Program-made: the position numbers and the translations under genes
In this document: positions 1 to 8,856 of the stretch, one piece after another
Position numbering within the stretch: the first letter of the stretch is position 1
Layout of the letters: each line of letters begins with the position of its first letter
DNA from: Candidatus Omnitrophota bacterium
GTDB lineage: Bacteria > Omnitrophota > Gorgyraeia > Duberdicusellales > 4484-171
Direction: 5' to 3'
DNA length: 42,303 bases
NCBI GenBank assembly: GCA_028711575.1
Contig: JAQTSA010000003.1
Coordinates: forward strand, 1 to 42,303
Notes under the pieces: generated by a model
Databases searched by the model: none
Seen by the model: only the letters and a program-made list of their open reading frames with translations
Told to the model about the DNA's origin: nothing

Positions 1-4
1 CCAT

Positions 5-1105
5 TTGTCTTTATCCCATAATATGTGGCGGCATTTGACTATGTTTATTGGCGGACAAGGCATAATTTTAGCCAGCCTTTCTATTTTAACAAAAGCCCGT
101 TCAGTAGCCGTTGGATTTTATATCGGCGAAGCCCGTCAAGAAAAAATATTACCAAACGTTATTGGCACCGCCCGGTTTATCTGGAAAGTTAGTTTTATTT
201 ATCTTATTATGGGCGTTCTTACTTACGGAACATTGTTGTATCTGCGCGGCGTTCCCTTAATCCGTTCTTTTTATCACGGACTATGGTTGTTTTTTGCCAG
301 TTTCGATACTGGCGGCTTTGCCCCGCAGTCGCAAAATGTTGCTTATTACCATTCGCTTTCCCTGGAGATAGCGACTTTAGTTTTTATGACTTTAGGAGCG
401 ATAAACTTTAATTTTCATTTTTGGGTCTGGACCAAAGATAGAAAAGAAATTTTTAAAAATTTTGAAATTAGGACATTTATGATATCAATGTTTATCTTAA
501 CGGTAATGCTTTATGTTCCGATTAAAGCTGTCGGTTCTTTAACGCTGTTTCGTCAGGGGTTTTATCAGCTTTTATCGGCTCATACCGGTTGCGGTTTTGC
601 CAGTATTTCAGCGACGGCTTTAAGCCGTTACCCCTCTTTGTCTTTGCTGGCTGTTATTTTCGCGATGATGATTGGCGGGGCGGTATGCTCTACTACCGGA
701 GCAATAAAACTGATGAGAGTAGGGATTATCTTTAAATCTTTTTTTACTGAGATTAAACGGTGGATGATGCCTTTTAAATCAGTTTATCGAGACCGGTTTC
801 ATCATTTGCAGGATCTTATCCTTTCTGACAAAAGAGTTAAGGACGCTTATTTTTATTGTGCTCTTTTTCTTTGTGTCTACATGATCGGTGCAATAATCGG
901 TATGTTTTATGGCTATAGTCCAATGCACTCTTTATTTGAATCTGTATCTGCAACGGCAAACGTCGGGTTGTCGGTTGGAATAACTAACGCGGCAATGCCT
1001 TTAGGGTTAAAGCTGGTTTATTTGTTCCAAATGTGGGCCGGCCGGCTTGAATTTTTATCTGTTTTCGTGACTATCGGGTTTTTAGTAACGATGTTTAAAA
1101 AATGA
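5..1105 (+). CDS. trkH: TrkH-family potassium uptake protein (5' end truncated by window edge)
   Basis: Multi-TM protein with TrkH-like motifs MWRHLTMFIGGQGIIL, FDTGGFAPQSQNVAYYHS, AHTGCGFASIS; ORF runs to the window start. Confidence 0.85.
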   Translation: MSLSHNMWRHLTMFIGGQGIILASLSILTKARSVAVGFYIGEARQEKILPNVIGTARFIWKVSFIYLIMGVLTYGTLLYLRGVPLIRSFYHGLWLFFASFDTGGFAPQSQNVAYYHSLSLEIATLVFMTLGAINFNFHFWVWTKDRKEIFKNFEIRTFMISMFILTVMLYVPIKAVGSLTLFRQGFYQLLSAHTGCGFASISATALSRYPSLSLLAVIFAMMIGGAVCSTTGAIKLMRVGIIFKSFFTEIKRWMMPFKSVYRDRFHHLQDLILSDKRVKDAYFYCALFLCVYMIGAIIGMFYGYSPMHSLFESVSATANVGLSVGITNAAMPLGLKLVYLFQMWAGRLEFLSVFVTIGFLVTMFKK

Positions 1106-1620
1106 AAAAATCATTAAAAATATTTAAAGTATCGGTATTCCTGCTGGGAAGTTTTTTGTGTTTTCAGAGTAGTTTTTCTGAGCCGGCAACTGTAAATGCC
1201 CTTATTGAGCGCAGTGCTGAATTCGACGGCAAAAAAGTCTCTTTAACCGGGGAAGTTATCGGAGATTGTCTCAAGAGTTCAGACGGCATGTGGATTAATC
1301 TTTTATCGGGCGCAGATGCTATCGGAGTTTTCGTAAAGTCAAAGGATAAAGCAATTTTAGACAAAGTAAAAAATTTCGGGTCTTATAAAACAAAAGGAGA
1401 TATCCTTGAGGTTGAGGGAACTTTTTATCGCTATAGTCCGTCTCATGCCAATTTGGCTTTGTATGCCGAAACCATAAAACTGGTTTCTTCGGGCTATGTT
1501 TTGAAAGAATACATATCACCAATTAAAATAAGGTTGATTATTATCTTTTTCATAATTTATTTGACATTGTACCTTATTTATCTTATAAAAGTAAAATACA
1601 ACAAAAATCAAGAAAAGTGA
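1102..1620 (+). CDS. Membrane protein with signal peptide, OB-fold-like domain and C-terminal TM helix
   Basis: N-terminal signal sequence; VNALIERSAEFDGKKVSLTGEVIGD...VEGTFYR pattern typical of OB-like domains; 4-nt overlap with trkH. Confidence 0.6.
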   Translation: MKKSLKIFKVSVFLLGSFLCFQSSFSEPATVNALIERSAEFDGKKVSLTGEVIGDCLKSSDGMWINLLSGADAIGVFVKSKDKAILDKVKNFGSYKTKGDILEVEGTFYRYSPSHANLALYAETIKLVSSGYVLKEYISPIKIRLIIIFFIIYLTLYLIYLIKVKYNKNQEK

Positions 1621-1621
1621 A

Positions 1622-2665
1622 ATGGAAGAAAAACTACGAATTTTAGAGGAAGAATTTAAAGCTGACTTAAGCCAGTCTAAAACCCAAGAAGAACTTGACG
1701 CTCTTAAGGTTAAATATTTAGGCCGAAAATCCAAGCTCAATGATTTGTTTTCATTAATCCCTGCTCTAAGCCGGGAAGAAAAATCGATTTTTGGTAAAAA
1801 TTTAAATATCCTAAAAAATAAGATATCCCAAAAATTGGATCAAAGTTCTAATTCAGAGGAAAGACAAGAAGAACTCATCGACTTAACTTATCCGGCTAAA
1901 CCGATGGCTAACGGGTATCAGCATATCTTAAGCCATGTCACTGAGCAGATCTGTTCAGTTTTTGAAGGCCTCGGTTTTTCGGTAGTTGAGGGCGGCGAAA
2001 TTGAAGACGAATGGCACAATTTTTCGGCTCTTAATATTCCCGCCGAACATCCTTCACGCGATGTTTTTGATACTTTTTATATGGAATTGAAGGAGAAGGA
2101 TAAAGGGAAATATCTTTTACGAAGTCATACTTCGCCGACTCAAATTAGGGTTATGAGTTCCTTGACGCCTCCGGTCGCAGTTATTTCTCCCGGACGGGTT
2201 TATCGTCCGGATGAAGTCGATGCTACTCATTCCTTTATGTTTAATCAGGTTGAAGGATTCGCGGTAGATGAAGATATAAATTTTTCGCATTTAAAAGGCG
2301 CGTTACTTCATTTTGCCCGGTCTTTTTTCGCTTCTAGCGTTAATTTGCGGTTTAGGCCTCATTTTTTCCCTTTTACCGAACCTTCAGCTGAAGTTGATGT
2401 TTCTTGCGTTATTTGTGGAGGCAAAAAAAATAATTCAGTCAATCAAAGGTGCAGCGTTTGTAAGGGTAAAGGTTGGGTTGAAGTTCTCGGCTGCGGTATG
2501 ATTCATCCTAATGTCCTGGAAGCTTGTGGAATAAATTCCCGTAAATATAAAGGGTTTGCTTTTGGCATGGGAATCGAACGGTTGACTATGCTTAAATATG
2601 GAATAAATGATATCCGTTTGTTTTATGATAATGACCAACGGTTTTTGAAACAGTTTCAGGTGTAA
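1622..2665 (+). CDS. pheS: Phenylalanine--tRNA ligase alpha subunit
   Basis: Class II aaRS motifs (LLRSHTSPTQIRVM, GRVYRPDEVDATHSFMFNQVEG, GCGMIHPNVLEACG, GFAFGMGIERLTMLKYGI); adjacent to pheT. Confidence 0.97.
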   Translation: MEEKLRILEEEFKADLSQSKTQEELDALKVKYLGRKSKLNDLFSLIPALSREEKSIFGKNLNILKNKISQKLDQSSNSEERQEELIDLTYPAKPMANGYQHILSHVTEQICSVFEGLGFSVVEGGEIEDEWHNFSALNIPAEHPSRDVFDTFYMELKEKDKGKYLLRSHTSPTQIRVMSSLTPPVAVISPGRVYRPDEVDATHSFMFNQVEGFAVDEDINFSHLKGALLHFARSFFASSVNLRFRPHFFPFTEPSAEVDVSCVICGGKKNNSVNQRCSVCKGKGWVEVLGCGMIHPNVLEACGINSRKYKGFAFGMGIERLTMLKYGINDIRLFYDNDQRFLKQFQV

Positions 2666-2672
2666 ATAAATC

Positions 2673-4658
2673 ATGAAATTCAGTCTAAATTTTATCAAAG
2701 AATTTTTGGAAGTAAAAATGCCGGCCCAGGATTTAGTTGAGGCTCTTACTATGTCGGGGATGGAGGTAGAGAATCTGGAAAAGTCTGGTAATGACTGGGT
2801 TTTTGATATTGAGGTTACCTCTAATCGTTATGATTGGCTTTCTCTTTTGGGTATTGCTCGTGAAGTTGCGGTTTGTTTGGGAAAGAAACTGGACATTAAA
2901 TATCCCAAAGTTGTCAAAGAGCCGGTCCTGCTTGGCCGCAAAATTGTAATCGAAGACTCTAATGACTGCATATTTTATGTCGGCCGGGTAATTCGCGGTT
3001 TGAATATTTCGGCTTCTCCGCTTTGGCTTAAACAAAGAGTTATTAATTGCGGCATAAATTCCATCAACAGTGTTGTTGATGTTACAAATTATTGTATGTT
3101 AAAATGGGGGAATCCGCTTCATGCTTTTGATTATGATAAACTAAAAGGTGATATCTTTGTCCGTCGAGCAAAAAAGAATGAAGAATTTATTGGAATTGAC
3201 GGAAAAGAAAGGATCCTTTCAAAAGACAATCTTGTTATCGCCGATGCTGAAAAGGTAATCGCTTTAGCCGGAGTAATCGGCGCGAAAAATAGTGAAGTTG
3301 ACGAGACTACAAAAAATATATTTTTAGAGGCCGCCTTGTTTTTGCCGCTTTCGATACGCCGATCCCGGCGTTCAGTTGGTCTTGATACTGAATCGTCTTA
3401 TCGTTTTGAAAGAATGGTTAATCCTCAATATTTAGAGTTCGCGTCGGAACAGGCCGCAAACTTAATAAAAGAACTTTCCGGCGGTGTTTTTTTTGGCTAT
3501 AAAGAGGCCGGAAAAAACCCGACGATTAAGCCAAAGCGGATTATGATAAATTTTTCAAGTCTATCGGATTATTTAGGCCTTGCTTGTTCTGCCAGCGCGG
3601 TTCGTCAGATTTTAGAACGTTTAGGATTCAAGACCGAAAGTATTTCGAAGGAAACAGCAGTTTTTCTCGCGCCGCTATTTCGTTTTGATATTCAAAGAGA
3701 AGTTGACATCTATGAAGAGTTTTCCCGAATTTATGGTTTTGATAAAATTCCTTCATCTTTACCGGCGATAAAGCCTAAGGTGAAGGAGCCAAATAGCTAT
3801 GAATTCAAAAAAGAGGTTCGCCGATTGCTTGTTTCTATGGGCTTAAATGAGGCTGTTACTTTTAGTATCGAATCGGAAGAGGAATTGACCGGCTTGGGTT
3901 ATGAAAATTTGATAAAGATAGCCAACCCTCTGCGGAAAAAAGAAAATGTTATGCGTCCCAGCCTTTGCCAAGGGTTGCTTAAAACTATTAAATATAATTT
4001 AAACCGGTCGCAAAGTAATGTTTCTTTTTTTGAGATAGCTAATATTTATACTAAGCTGAAATCAGGGTTTGAAGAAACTTCTCAAATTGGGATCGCTTAC
4101 TCTCAAGGATTTAACGATTTTTTCTTTCTTAAAGGTCTGGTCAACAGATTGCTTGATTATTTTGACATTGTTGAATATGAGTTCAAGCCGGAAAGCGCAA
4201 AGAATATGTCTAATTCTTTAAGTATTGTTGTTGGCGGACAATCGATAGGTTGTCTGGGCAAAATAGACCGGCAGGTTAAAAAAGATTTAGGCATTAAAGA
4301 AGATTTGTTTTTTTCTCAAATTAATCTGCAACTTCTGATGAAAGCCCGGGGAATTAAAAAATACCAGCCGTTTAGCAATTACCCGGCGGTTTGTCGAGAT
4401 ATTAGTATTGCTTTACGAAAAGACAAAAAATTTGCCGATGTTGAGAAAATTATTGTTAAGAAAAGTAAAGATTATTTTTCTTCTCTAGAGATACTTGACC
4501 GATACCAGGGCCAAGATCTGGAAAAAAATTATCAGGCCTTTACTCTGCGGATTTTTTATCAATTGCCGGAAAGGACTTTGACTAGTGATGAGATTGATTC
4601 CCTTCACCTAATGATTAGGGATCAGCTCAATGCTCAGGACGGTATCCAAATTCGATAA
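2673..4658 (+). CDS. pheT: Phenylalanine--tRNA ligase beta subunit lacking the N-terminal EMAP/tRNA-binding domain
   Basis: B3/B4, B5 and C-terminal FDX-ACB-like regions recognisable; 661 aa; N-terminus goes directly from MKFSLNFIKEFLEV to the VTSNRYDWLSLLGIAREVA segment. Confidence 0.95.
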   Translation: MKFSLNFIKEFLEVKMPAQDLVEALTMSGMEVENLEKSGNDWVFDIEVTSNRYDWLSLLGIAREVAVCLGKKLDIKYPKVVKEPVLLGRKIVIEDSNDCIFYVGRVIRGLNISASPLWLKQRVINCGINSINSVVDVTNYCMLKWGNPLHAFDYDKLKGDIFVRRAKKNEEFIGIDGKERILSKDNLVIADAEKVIALAGVIGAKNSEVDETTKNIFLEAALFLPLSIRRSRRSVGLDTESSYRFERMVNPQYLEFASEQAANLIKELSGGVFFGYKEAGKNPTIKPKRIMINFSSLSDYLGLACSASAVRQILERLGFKTESISKETAVFLAPLFRFDIQREVDIYEEFSRIYGFDKIPSSLPAIKPKVKEPNSYEFKKEVRRLLVSMGLNEAVTFSIESEEELTGLGYENLIKIANPLRKKENVMRPSLCQGLLKTIKYNLNRSQSNVSFFEIANIYTKLKSGFEETSQIGIAYSQGFNDFFFLKGLVNRLLDYFDIVEYEFKPESAKNMSNSLSIVVGGQSIGCLGKIDRQVKKDLGIKEDLFFSQINLQLLMKARGIKKYQPFSNYPAVCRDISIALRKDKKFADVEKIIVKKSKDYFSSLEILDRYQGQDLEKNYQAFTLRIFYQLPERTLTSDEIDSLHLMIRDQLNAQDGIQIR

Positions 4659-4742
4659 AGCTACTCTTTATTTTTAATCTTTAAAAAAAATGGTCATAAC
4701 TTGTTTGTTTTGAAAACGTTTCCACTAAGGCTTTAGTCAGTC

Positions 4743-4771
4743 TTGAAAATCGCGGTTGTTGATGTTATAAT
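4743..4771 (+). promoter_or_regulatory. Sigma70-type promoter TTGAAA-17 nt-TATAAT for the ncRNA at ~4779
   Basis: TTGAAA 4743-4748, TATAAT 4766-4771, 17-nt spacer; predicted TSS ~4778-4780. Confidence 0.7.
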
Positions 4772-4778
4772 AAAATTA

Positions 4779-4945
4779 GAAAAAACCCTGCCTGTCTCGA
4801 CGACGGGTAAGACTGCTAAAGCCAACACTTTTTTTATGGGGGTTTTGTTTATGGCCGTCTTGGCGGTTGTAACGGGGCACCCACCTGTAGGAGTACAGGA
4901 CTTATAGCGGTCATCCGAAGACGGACTCACGGTGGGGTTTTTTTC
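4779..4945 (+). ncRNA. Structured ncRNA, candidate 6S RNA (ssrS-like)
   Basis: ~165 nt with own promoter; termini pair over 13 bp (AAAAAACCCTGCC 4780-4792 with GGTGGGGTTTTTT); internal helix CCGTCTTGG 4855-4863 / CCGAAGACGG 4915-4924; inner hairpin CCTGT-AGGAGT-ACAGG; T-rich end; located between pheT and rarA. Confidence 0.5.
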
Positions 4946-4959
4946 TTTTTTTCTTTTTT
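4931..4959 (+). terminator. Intrinsic-terminator-like end of the ncRNA (GGTGGGGTTTTTTTCTTTTTTTCTTTTTT)
   Basis: 3' half of the closing stem followed by a long T-rich tract. Confidence 0.5.
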
Positions 4960-5066
4960 GATAAATTAAGCCCGCGTTATCTAATTCCACAAATAGGAGA
5001 CAACCTCGAATTCATCGGAGTAAAATTTATACTTCTTTTTTTATTCTTTAACGATACAATTTATAT

Positions 5067-6326
5067 ATGGAAAAGAATTCAGAACCGTTAGCGATAAGAA
5101 TGCGTCCTAAAGATTTGTCTGATTTTATTGGTCAAGACCATGTCTTAGGAGAGGGCAAACTTCTTAAGCGGGCTCTTGATTCAAAAAAAATAGTTTCGCT
5201 GATACTTTGGGGCCCTGCCGGATGCGGTAAGACATCTTTAGGGGCAATTGTCGCTAAAGAACTCAATGCTGAGTTCCAATATTTAAACGCGGCTTTTTCC
5301 TCAGTATCCGAAGTTAAAAAAGTCATTGCTCAAGCTCATATTCGTCTTAACAAAGAAAACAAAAAGACAGCTATTTTTATTGACGAGGTACACCGATTCA
5401 ACAAGCTGCAGCAGGAAGCTTTGGTTCCTGATACAGAAAACGGCACTATTATTTTTATTGGAGCAACGATATATATTCCCCATTATTACATTATTCCTTC
5501 TTTGATATCTCGATCAATAATGGCTCATTTTAATCCTTTGACCAAGGAAGATTTAATGATTCTTTTGAAACGTGCGGTTACCAATAAAGAAAAAGGGTTA
5601 GGTCATTTAAACTTAAAAATAACAAATAAAGCCTTAGAGCATTTGGCTATTCTTTCTTCCGGTGATGCCAGAAAAGCGCTTATGAGTTTAGAGATTGGAG
5701 CTTTGAGCATTACCGTTGATTCTTTAGGCGACCGTCTTTTTGATTTGGATGTAGCTAAGGCCAGCATTCAAAAGAATCTTTTTTACGATAAAGCCGACAG
5801 TTATCATTATGATACGATATCAGCGTTTATCAAATCTGTTCGGGGCAGTGACGTTGATAGTGCTTTATATTGGTTGGCTAGAATGATTAAGTCCGGTGAA
5901 GACCCGCGTTTCATTGCCCGGCGTCTTATTATCTTATCTTCTGAAGACGTTGGAAACGCTGATCCTTTTGGCCTTGTGTTAGCTACTAACTGTTTTAAGG
6001 CTGTAGAATGTGTAGGATATCCGGAAGCTCAGCTTATTTTAGCCCAGACAACTATTTATTTGGCCTGTTCTCCTAAATCAAATGCTGCTTATAAAGCTAT
6101 ATCTAAAGCCATATCTGACGTGGAAACGCAAGATTCGATAGAAGTTCCCGAGCACATTAAAACTAATTCCAAGAAATATGTATATCCTCATGATTTTCAG
6201 AAATCGGGTATCGGTGGGTACGTAAAACAGGATTATGGAATAAACAAGAAATATTATTTTCCCCATGATTGCGGTCAAGAAGCTAGACTGAAGGAGTTTA
6301 TTGACCGATTAAATGAAATTCAATAA
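5067..6326 (+). CDS. rarA: Replication-associated recombination protein A (MgsA/RarA AAA+ ATPase)
   Basis: RMRPKDLSDFIGQDHVLG, Walker A GPAGCGKTS, Walker B IFIDEVHRFNKLQQEAL, C-terminal SSEDVGNADPFGL...AYKAISKA. Confidence 0.93.
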   Translation: MEKNSEPLAIRMRPKDLSDFIGQDHVLGEGKLLKRALDSKKIVSLILWGPAGCGKTSLGAIVAKELNAEFQYLNAAFSSVSEVKKVIAQAHIRLNKENKKTAIFIDEVHRFNKLQQEALVPDTENGTIIFIGATIYIPHYYIIPSLISRSIMAHFNPLTKEDLMILLKRAVTNKEKGLGHLNLKITNKALEHLAILSSGDARKALMSLEIGALSITVDSLGDRLFDLDVAKASIQKNLFYDKADSYHYDTISAFIKSVRGSDVDSALYWLARMIKSGEDPRFIARRLIILSSEDVGNADPFGLVLATNCFKAVECVGYPEAQLILAQTTIYLACSPKSNAAYKAISKAISDVETQDSIEVPEHIKTNSKKYVYPHDFQKSGIGGYVKQDYGINKKYYFPHDCGQEARLKEFIDRLNEIQ

Positions 6327-6436
6327 AAGCAACTGCTTATTCAGTTTTTCCTTGTTTTTTAGTAGGGTTATGATAGAGTATAAAAAAAAGAGCCGGTTAA
6401 GGCTAAGCTGTGGTAAAAATTTGAGGGAGAAAATAG

Positions 6437-7399
6437 ATGATTAAAGAAGTTTCAACGCCAAAACTAAAAGACCCGGTGTTCATTGCTGCCTGGCCTGGTA
6501 TGGGAGAAGTGGCTTACCGTACAGCTCTTTTTTTAAAAGAAGTAATGGATTTTAAAATGTTTGCCAAGTTAGAAGCCTCAAAATTCTTTAAACCGGCGGC
6601 AGTAACGGTAGATAAAGGTGTTTTAGGGCTGCCAAGCCTGCCGGCAGGATTCTTTTATTATCTGAAAGGAAAAAATTCTCCGGATGTTATCCTGTTTCTT
6701 GGCGAAGCTCAACCGCCGCTAGAATATGCTGAAGATTTATCGAACGTTATAATAACTTTTGTGAAAAAATACAAAGCAAAGTTTATTTTTACTTTTGCGG
6801 CAAAACCGGAAGCTATTGACCATAAAGCTGAGCCTTTAGTTTGGATCGCGGCAACTCATGCCGATGTCTTAAAGCAATTTAAAAAGTTTAAGTTAAAATC
6901 TTTAAATGAAGGTCAGATAAGCGGGCTCAATGGAATTATTTTGGGCGCTGGCAAAAAGAAAAGATTAAAAGGGGTTTGCCTTTTAGGAGAGATACCGTTT
7001 TATACGGTTCAGATAGAGAATTGCAAGGCTTGTACAAGTATTTTACGGGTTGTCGGTGATTATTTAAGCTTAAATCTTAATCTTGAACCTTTAGTTGAAC
7101 GGGCAAAATTTATAGAAGAAGAGATTGATAAGCTGATAAGCTATATTAAAGGTGAAATGCCGATGCCCGGTCCTAATCCTTTAAACGATGCCGACATTGA
7201 AAAAATAAAGAACGATTTAGCTGCCTACACGAAACTGCCTCAGTCCGCTCATGAAAAGATAGATAAGCTTTTTATAGAAGCTCAGCGGGATATTACCAAA
7301 GCTAATATTTTAAAGGAAGAACTCGACCATTGGAATGTTTATAAAGAGTATGAGGACAAGTTCCTTGATCTGTTTAAGAAGCGGGATCAAGGACATTAA
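6437..7399 (+). CDS. PAC2-family (proteasome assembly chaperone-like) protein
   Basis: FIAAWPGMGEVAYRTALFLKE N-terminus; GLNGIILGAGKKKRLKGVCLLGEIPFY segment. Confidence 0.75.
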   Translation: MIKEVSTPKLKDPVFIAAWPGMGEVAYRTALFLKEVMDFKMFAKLEASKFFKPAAVTVDKGVLGLPSLPAGFFYYLKGKNSPDVILFLGEAQPPLEYAEDLSNVIITFVKKYKAKFIFTFAAKPEAIDHKAEPLVWIAATHADVLKQFKKFKLKSLNEGQISGLNGIILGAGKKKRLKGVCLLGEIPFYTVQIENCKACTSILRVVGDYLSLNLNLEPLVERAKFIEEEIDKLISYIKGEMPMPGPNPLNDADIEKIKNDLAAYTKLPQSAHEKIDKLFIEAQRDITKANILKEELDHWNVYKEYEDKFLDLFKKRDQGH

Positions 7400-7400
7400 G

Positions 7401-7606
7401 CTTATCCTAAAATAATAGTTTGAGATAAGTAGTCAGGTCTTTATTGATGAAGATTCCTTGGTTAGGCTAGTTTTGTTTTTATTAGGATAAGATATCGAAG
7501 TAAAGATTCTTATTGATTCCCATGCTTTTAGCAGTTGTGGCGGCAGCCTTTTCTGTCATCCGGTTTGAAACAAATCATTAAAATATTGGGATATTTACTT
7601 CGATAT
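7401..7606. other. Two abutting long-range inverted repeats in an intergenic region
   Basis: CTTATCCTAA 7401-7410 / TTAGGATAAG 7482-7491, directly followed by ATATCGAAGTAAA 7492-7504 / TTTACTTCGATAT 7594-7606. Confidence 0.6.
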
Positions 7607-7698
7607 TTGTTTTAAACTATCGCTGATGATCTTAGCCGGTTTTATTAATTTTTAGTTGCGCAGTATTAAATTTCAAAATTTAAAGTTATATATGCATA

Positions 7699-7782
7699 TG
7701 CGAAGGAGGGGATTTGAACCCCTACGATATTGCTACCGCTAGCCCCTCAAGCTAGTGCGTCTGCCAGTTCCGCCACCCTCGC
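7699..7782 (-). tRNA. tRNA-Leu, anticodon GAG
   Basis: Reverse complement GCGAGGGTGGCGGAACTGGCAGACGC-ACTAGC-TTGAGGG-GCTAG...GGGGTTCAAATCCCCTCCTTCGC-A; acceptor, anticodon, variable and T arms all fold. Confidence 0.97.
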
Positions 7783-7855
7783 AAAAGCTGATCGATAAGA
7801 GAATTATTTATACCACACAATAGTTGGGAAGGCAATATAAAATAGGCATACGAGA

Positions 7856-7892
7856 AGTTATTAAGTAATTGAGTAATTGAGTTATTTTTGAG
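7856..7892 (+). repeat. Repeat module A, short copy (TTAAGTAATTGAGTAATTGAGTTATT)
   Basis: Same degenerate unit; beside tRNA-Leu. Confidence 0.5.
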
Positions 7893-7914
7893 ATTGGGTG
7901 TAGGAGCAAATAAA

Positions 7915-8856
7915 TTAGGATCCGGCTCGGGGAGTGCGCCGGTTAAAGATATATTTGCTGCCTTCAAATTTTTTCGCCAAAGTTTTTACTTCGGCGCCGC
8001 AGGAACTTATTTGAGCCGTGTGAGTGAAGTTTTCATCTTTGCTGGTAAGTATTCCGATTGATATTGAAGAAAACCCGTACTTATGGATTTGCCCGTCACG
8101 GCCTTTTGTCTGGAGGTATCCTTTTTTTCGATCTTCTTCTTCAAAGAATTTAGGGGAAACTATATCAAACGATGAAATTATTTTTTTTGCTATTTGTTCG
8201 GCCTTTTCCGGTATAGTTACTATAACAAAATCATCGCCGCCAATATGGCCGATAAAGTCATTGACTGTACCGTTTTGTTGCGCTGAAGAAATAAGAATTC
8301 GCGCGGTTTCTTTTATTACATCGTCACCTTTTTCAAAGCCATAGTAATCGTTTAAGGCTTTAAAGTTGTCGATATCAATATATAAAACGGCGTATGTTGA
8401 GTTATTGTGGATCCGATCATCAAGTTCTTTATTTATTGACACGTTGCCGGGTAACCTGGTTAAAGGGTTGGCGTCTAATTTTATGTTTGAGCGTTTTATA
8501 AGCATCCTTATCCTGGCAATAAGTTCCTGGGGGAGAAACGGTTTAACCATGTAATCATCGGCTCCGGCTTCAAGGCCGCGGACTTTATCTTCAACCTCAC
8601 CTTTACCGGTGAGCATTAAAATTGGGATATGAAGAAATATCGGATCTTTTCTTAATATTTCACATATTTGTGGGCCTTGGAAGTCGGGCAAATTATAATC
8701 TAAAACCAGAAGGTCAGGCGAGGTTTTCTTTATTTTTGCTAAAGCCTCGTTTCCGCAGGCGGCAGTTATTACTTCAAATTCTCCGTCAAGGGTTACCTGC
8801 AGCAAGTCTAAAATGTCGGGGTCATCGTCGACGACTAATAAACGCAGCTTTAACAT
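7915..8856 (-). CDS. Response regulator receiver fused to a GGDEF-type domain (active-site motif GGDDF)
   Basis: REC: LLVVDDDPDILDLL...LLVLDYNLPD...PILMLTGKG...DDYMVKPF; GGDEF-like: YIDIDNFKALNDYYGFEKGDDVI...IGHIGGDDFVIV. Confidence 0.9.
   Translation of the reverse strand: MLKLRLLVVDDDPDILDLLQVTLDGEFEVITAACGNEALAKIKKTSPDLLVLDYNLPDFQGPQICEILRKDPIFLHIPILMLTGKGEVEDKVRGLEAGADDYMVKPFLPQELIARIRMLIKRSNIKLDANPLTRLPGNVSINKELDDRIHNNSTYAVLYIDIDNFKALNDYYGFEKGDDVIKETARILISSAQQNGTVNDFIGHIGGDDFVIVTIPEKAEQIAKKIISSFDIVSPKFFEEEDRKKGYLQTKGRDGQIHKYGFSSISIGILTSKDENFTHTAQISSCGAEVKTLAKKFEGSKYIFNRRTPRAGS

Noticed and set aside
2390-2500. Zinc-finger-like insertion in PheS (CVICGG...CSVCKGKG) as novelty
   Set aside because: A CxxC...CxxC segment at this position occurs in many bacterial PheS proteins; not unusual.
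4733-4990. 85-aa minus-strand ORF
   Set aside because: Lies entirely over the promoter and structured ncRNA; low-complexity translation; no RBS.
7752-7967. 71-aa minus-strand ORF overlapping tRNA-Leu and the 3' end of the response regulator
   Set aside because: Overlaps a confident tRNA; no recognisable domain.
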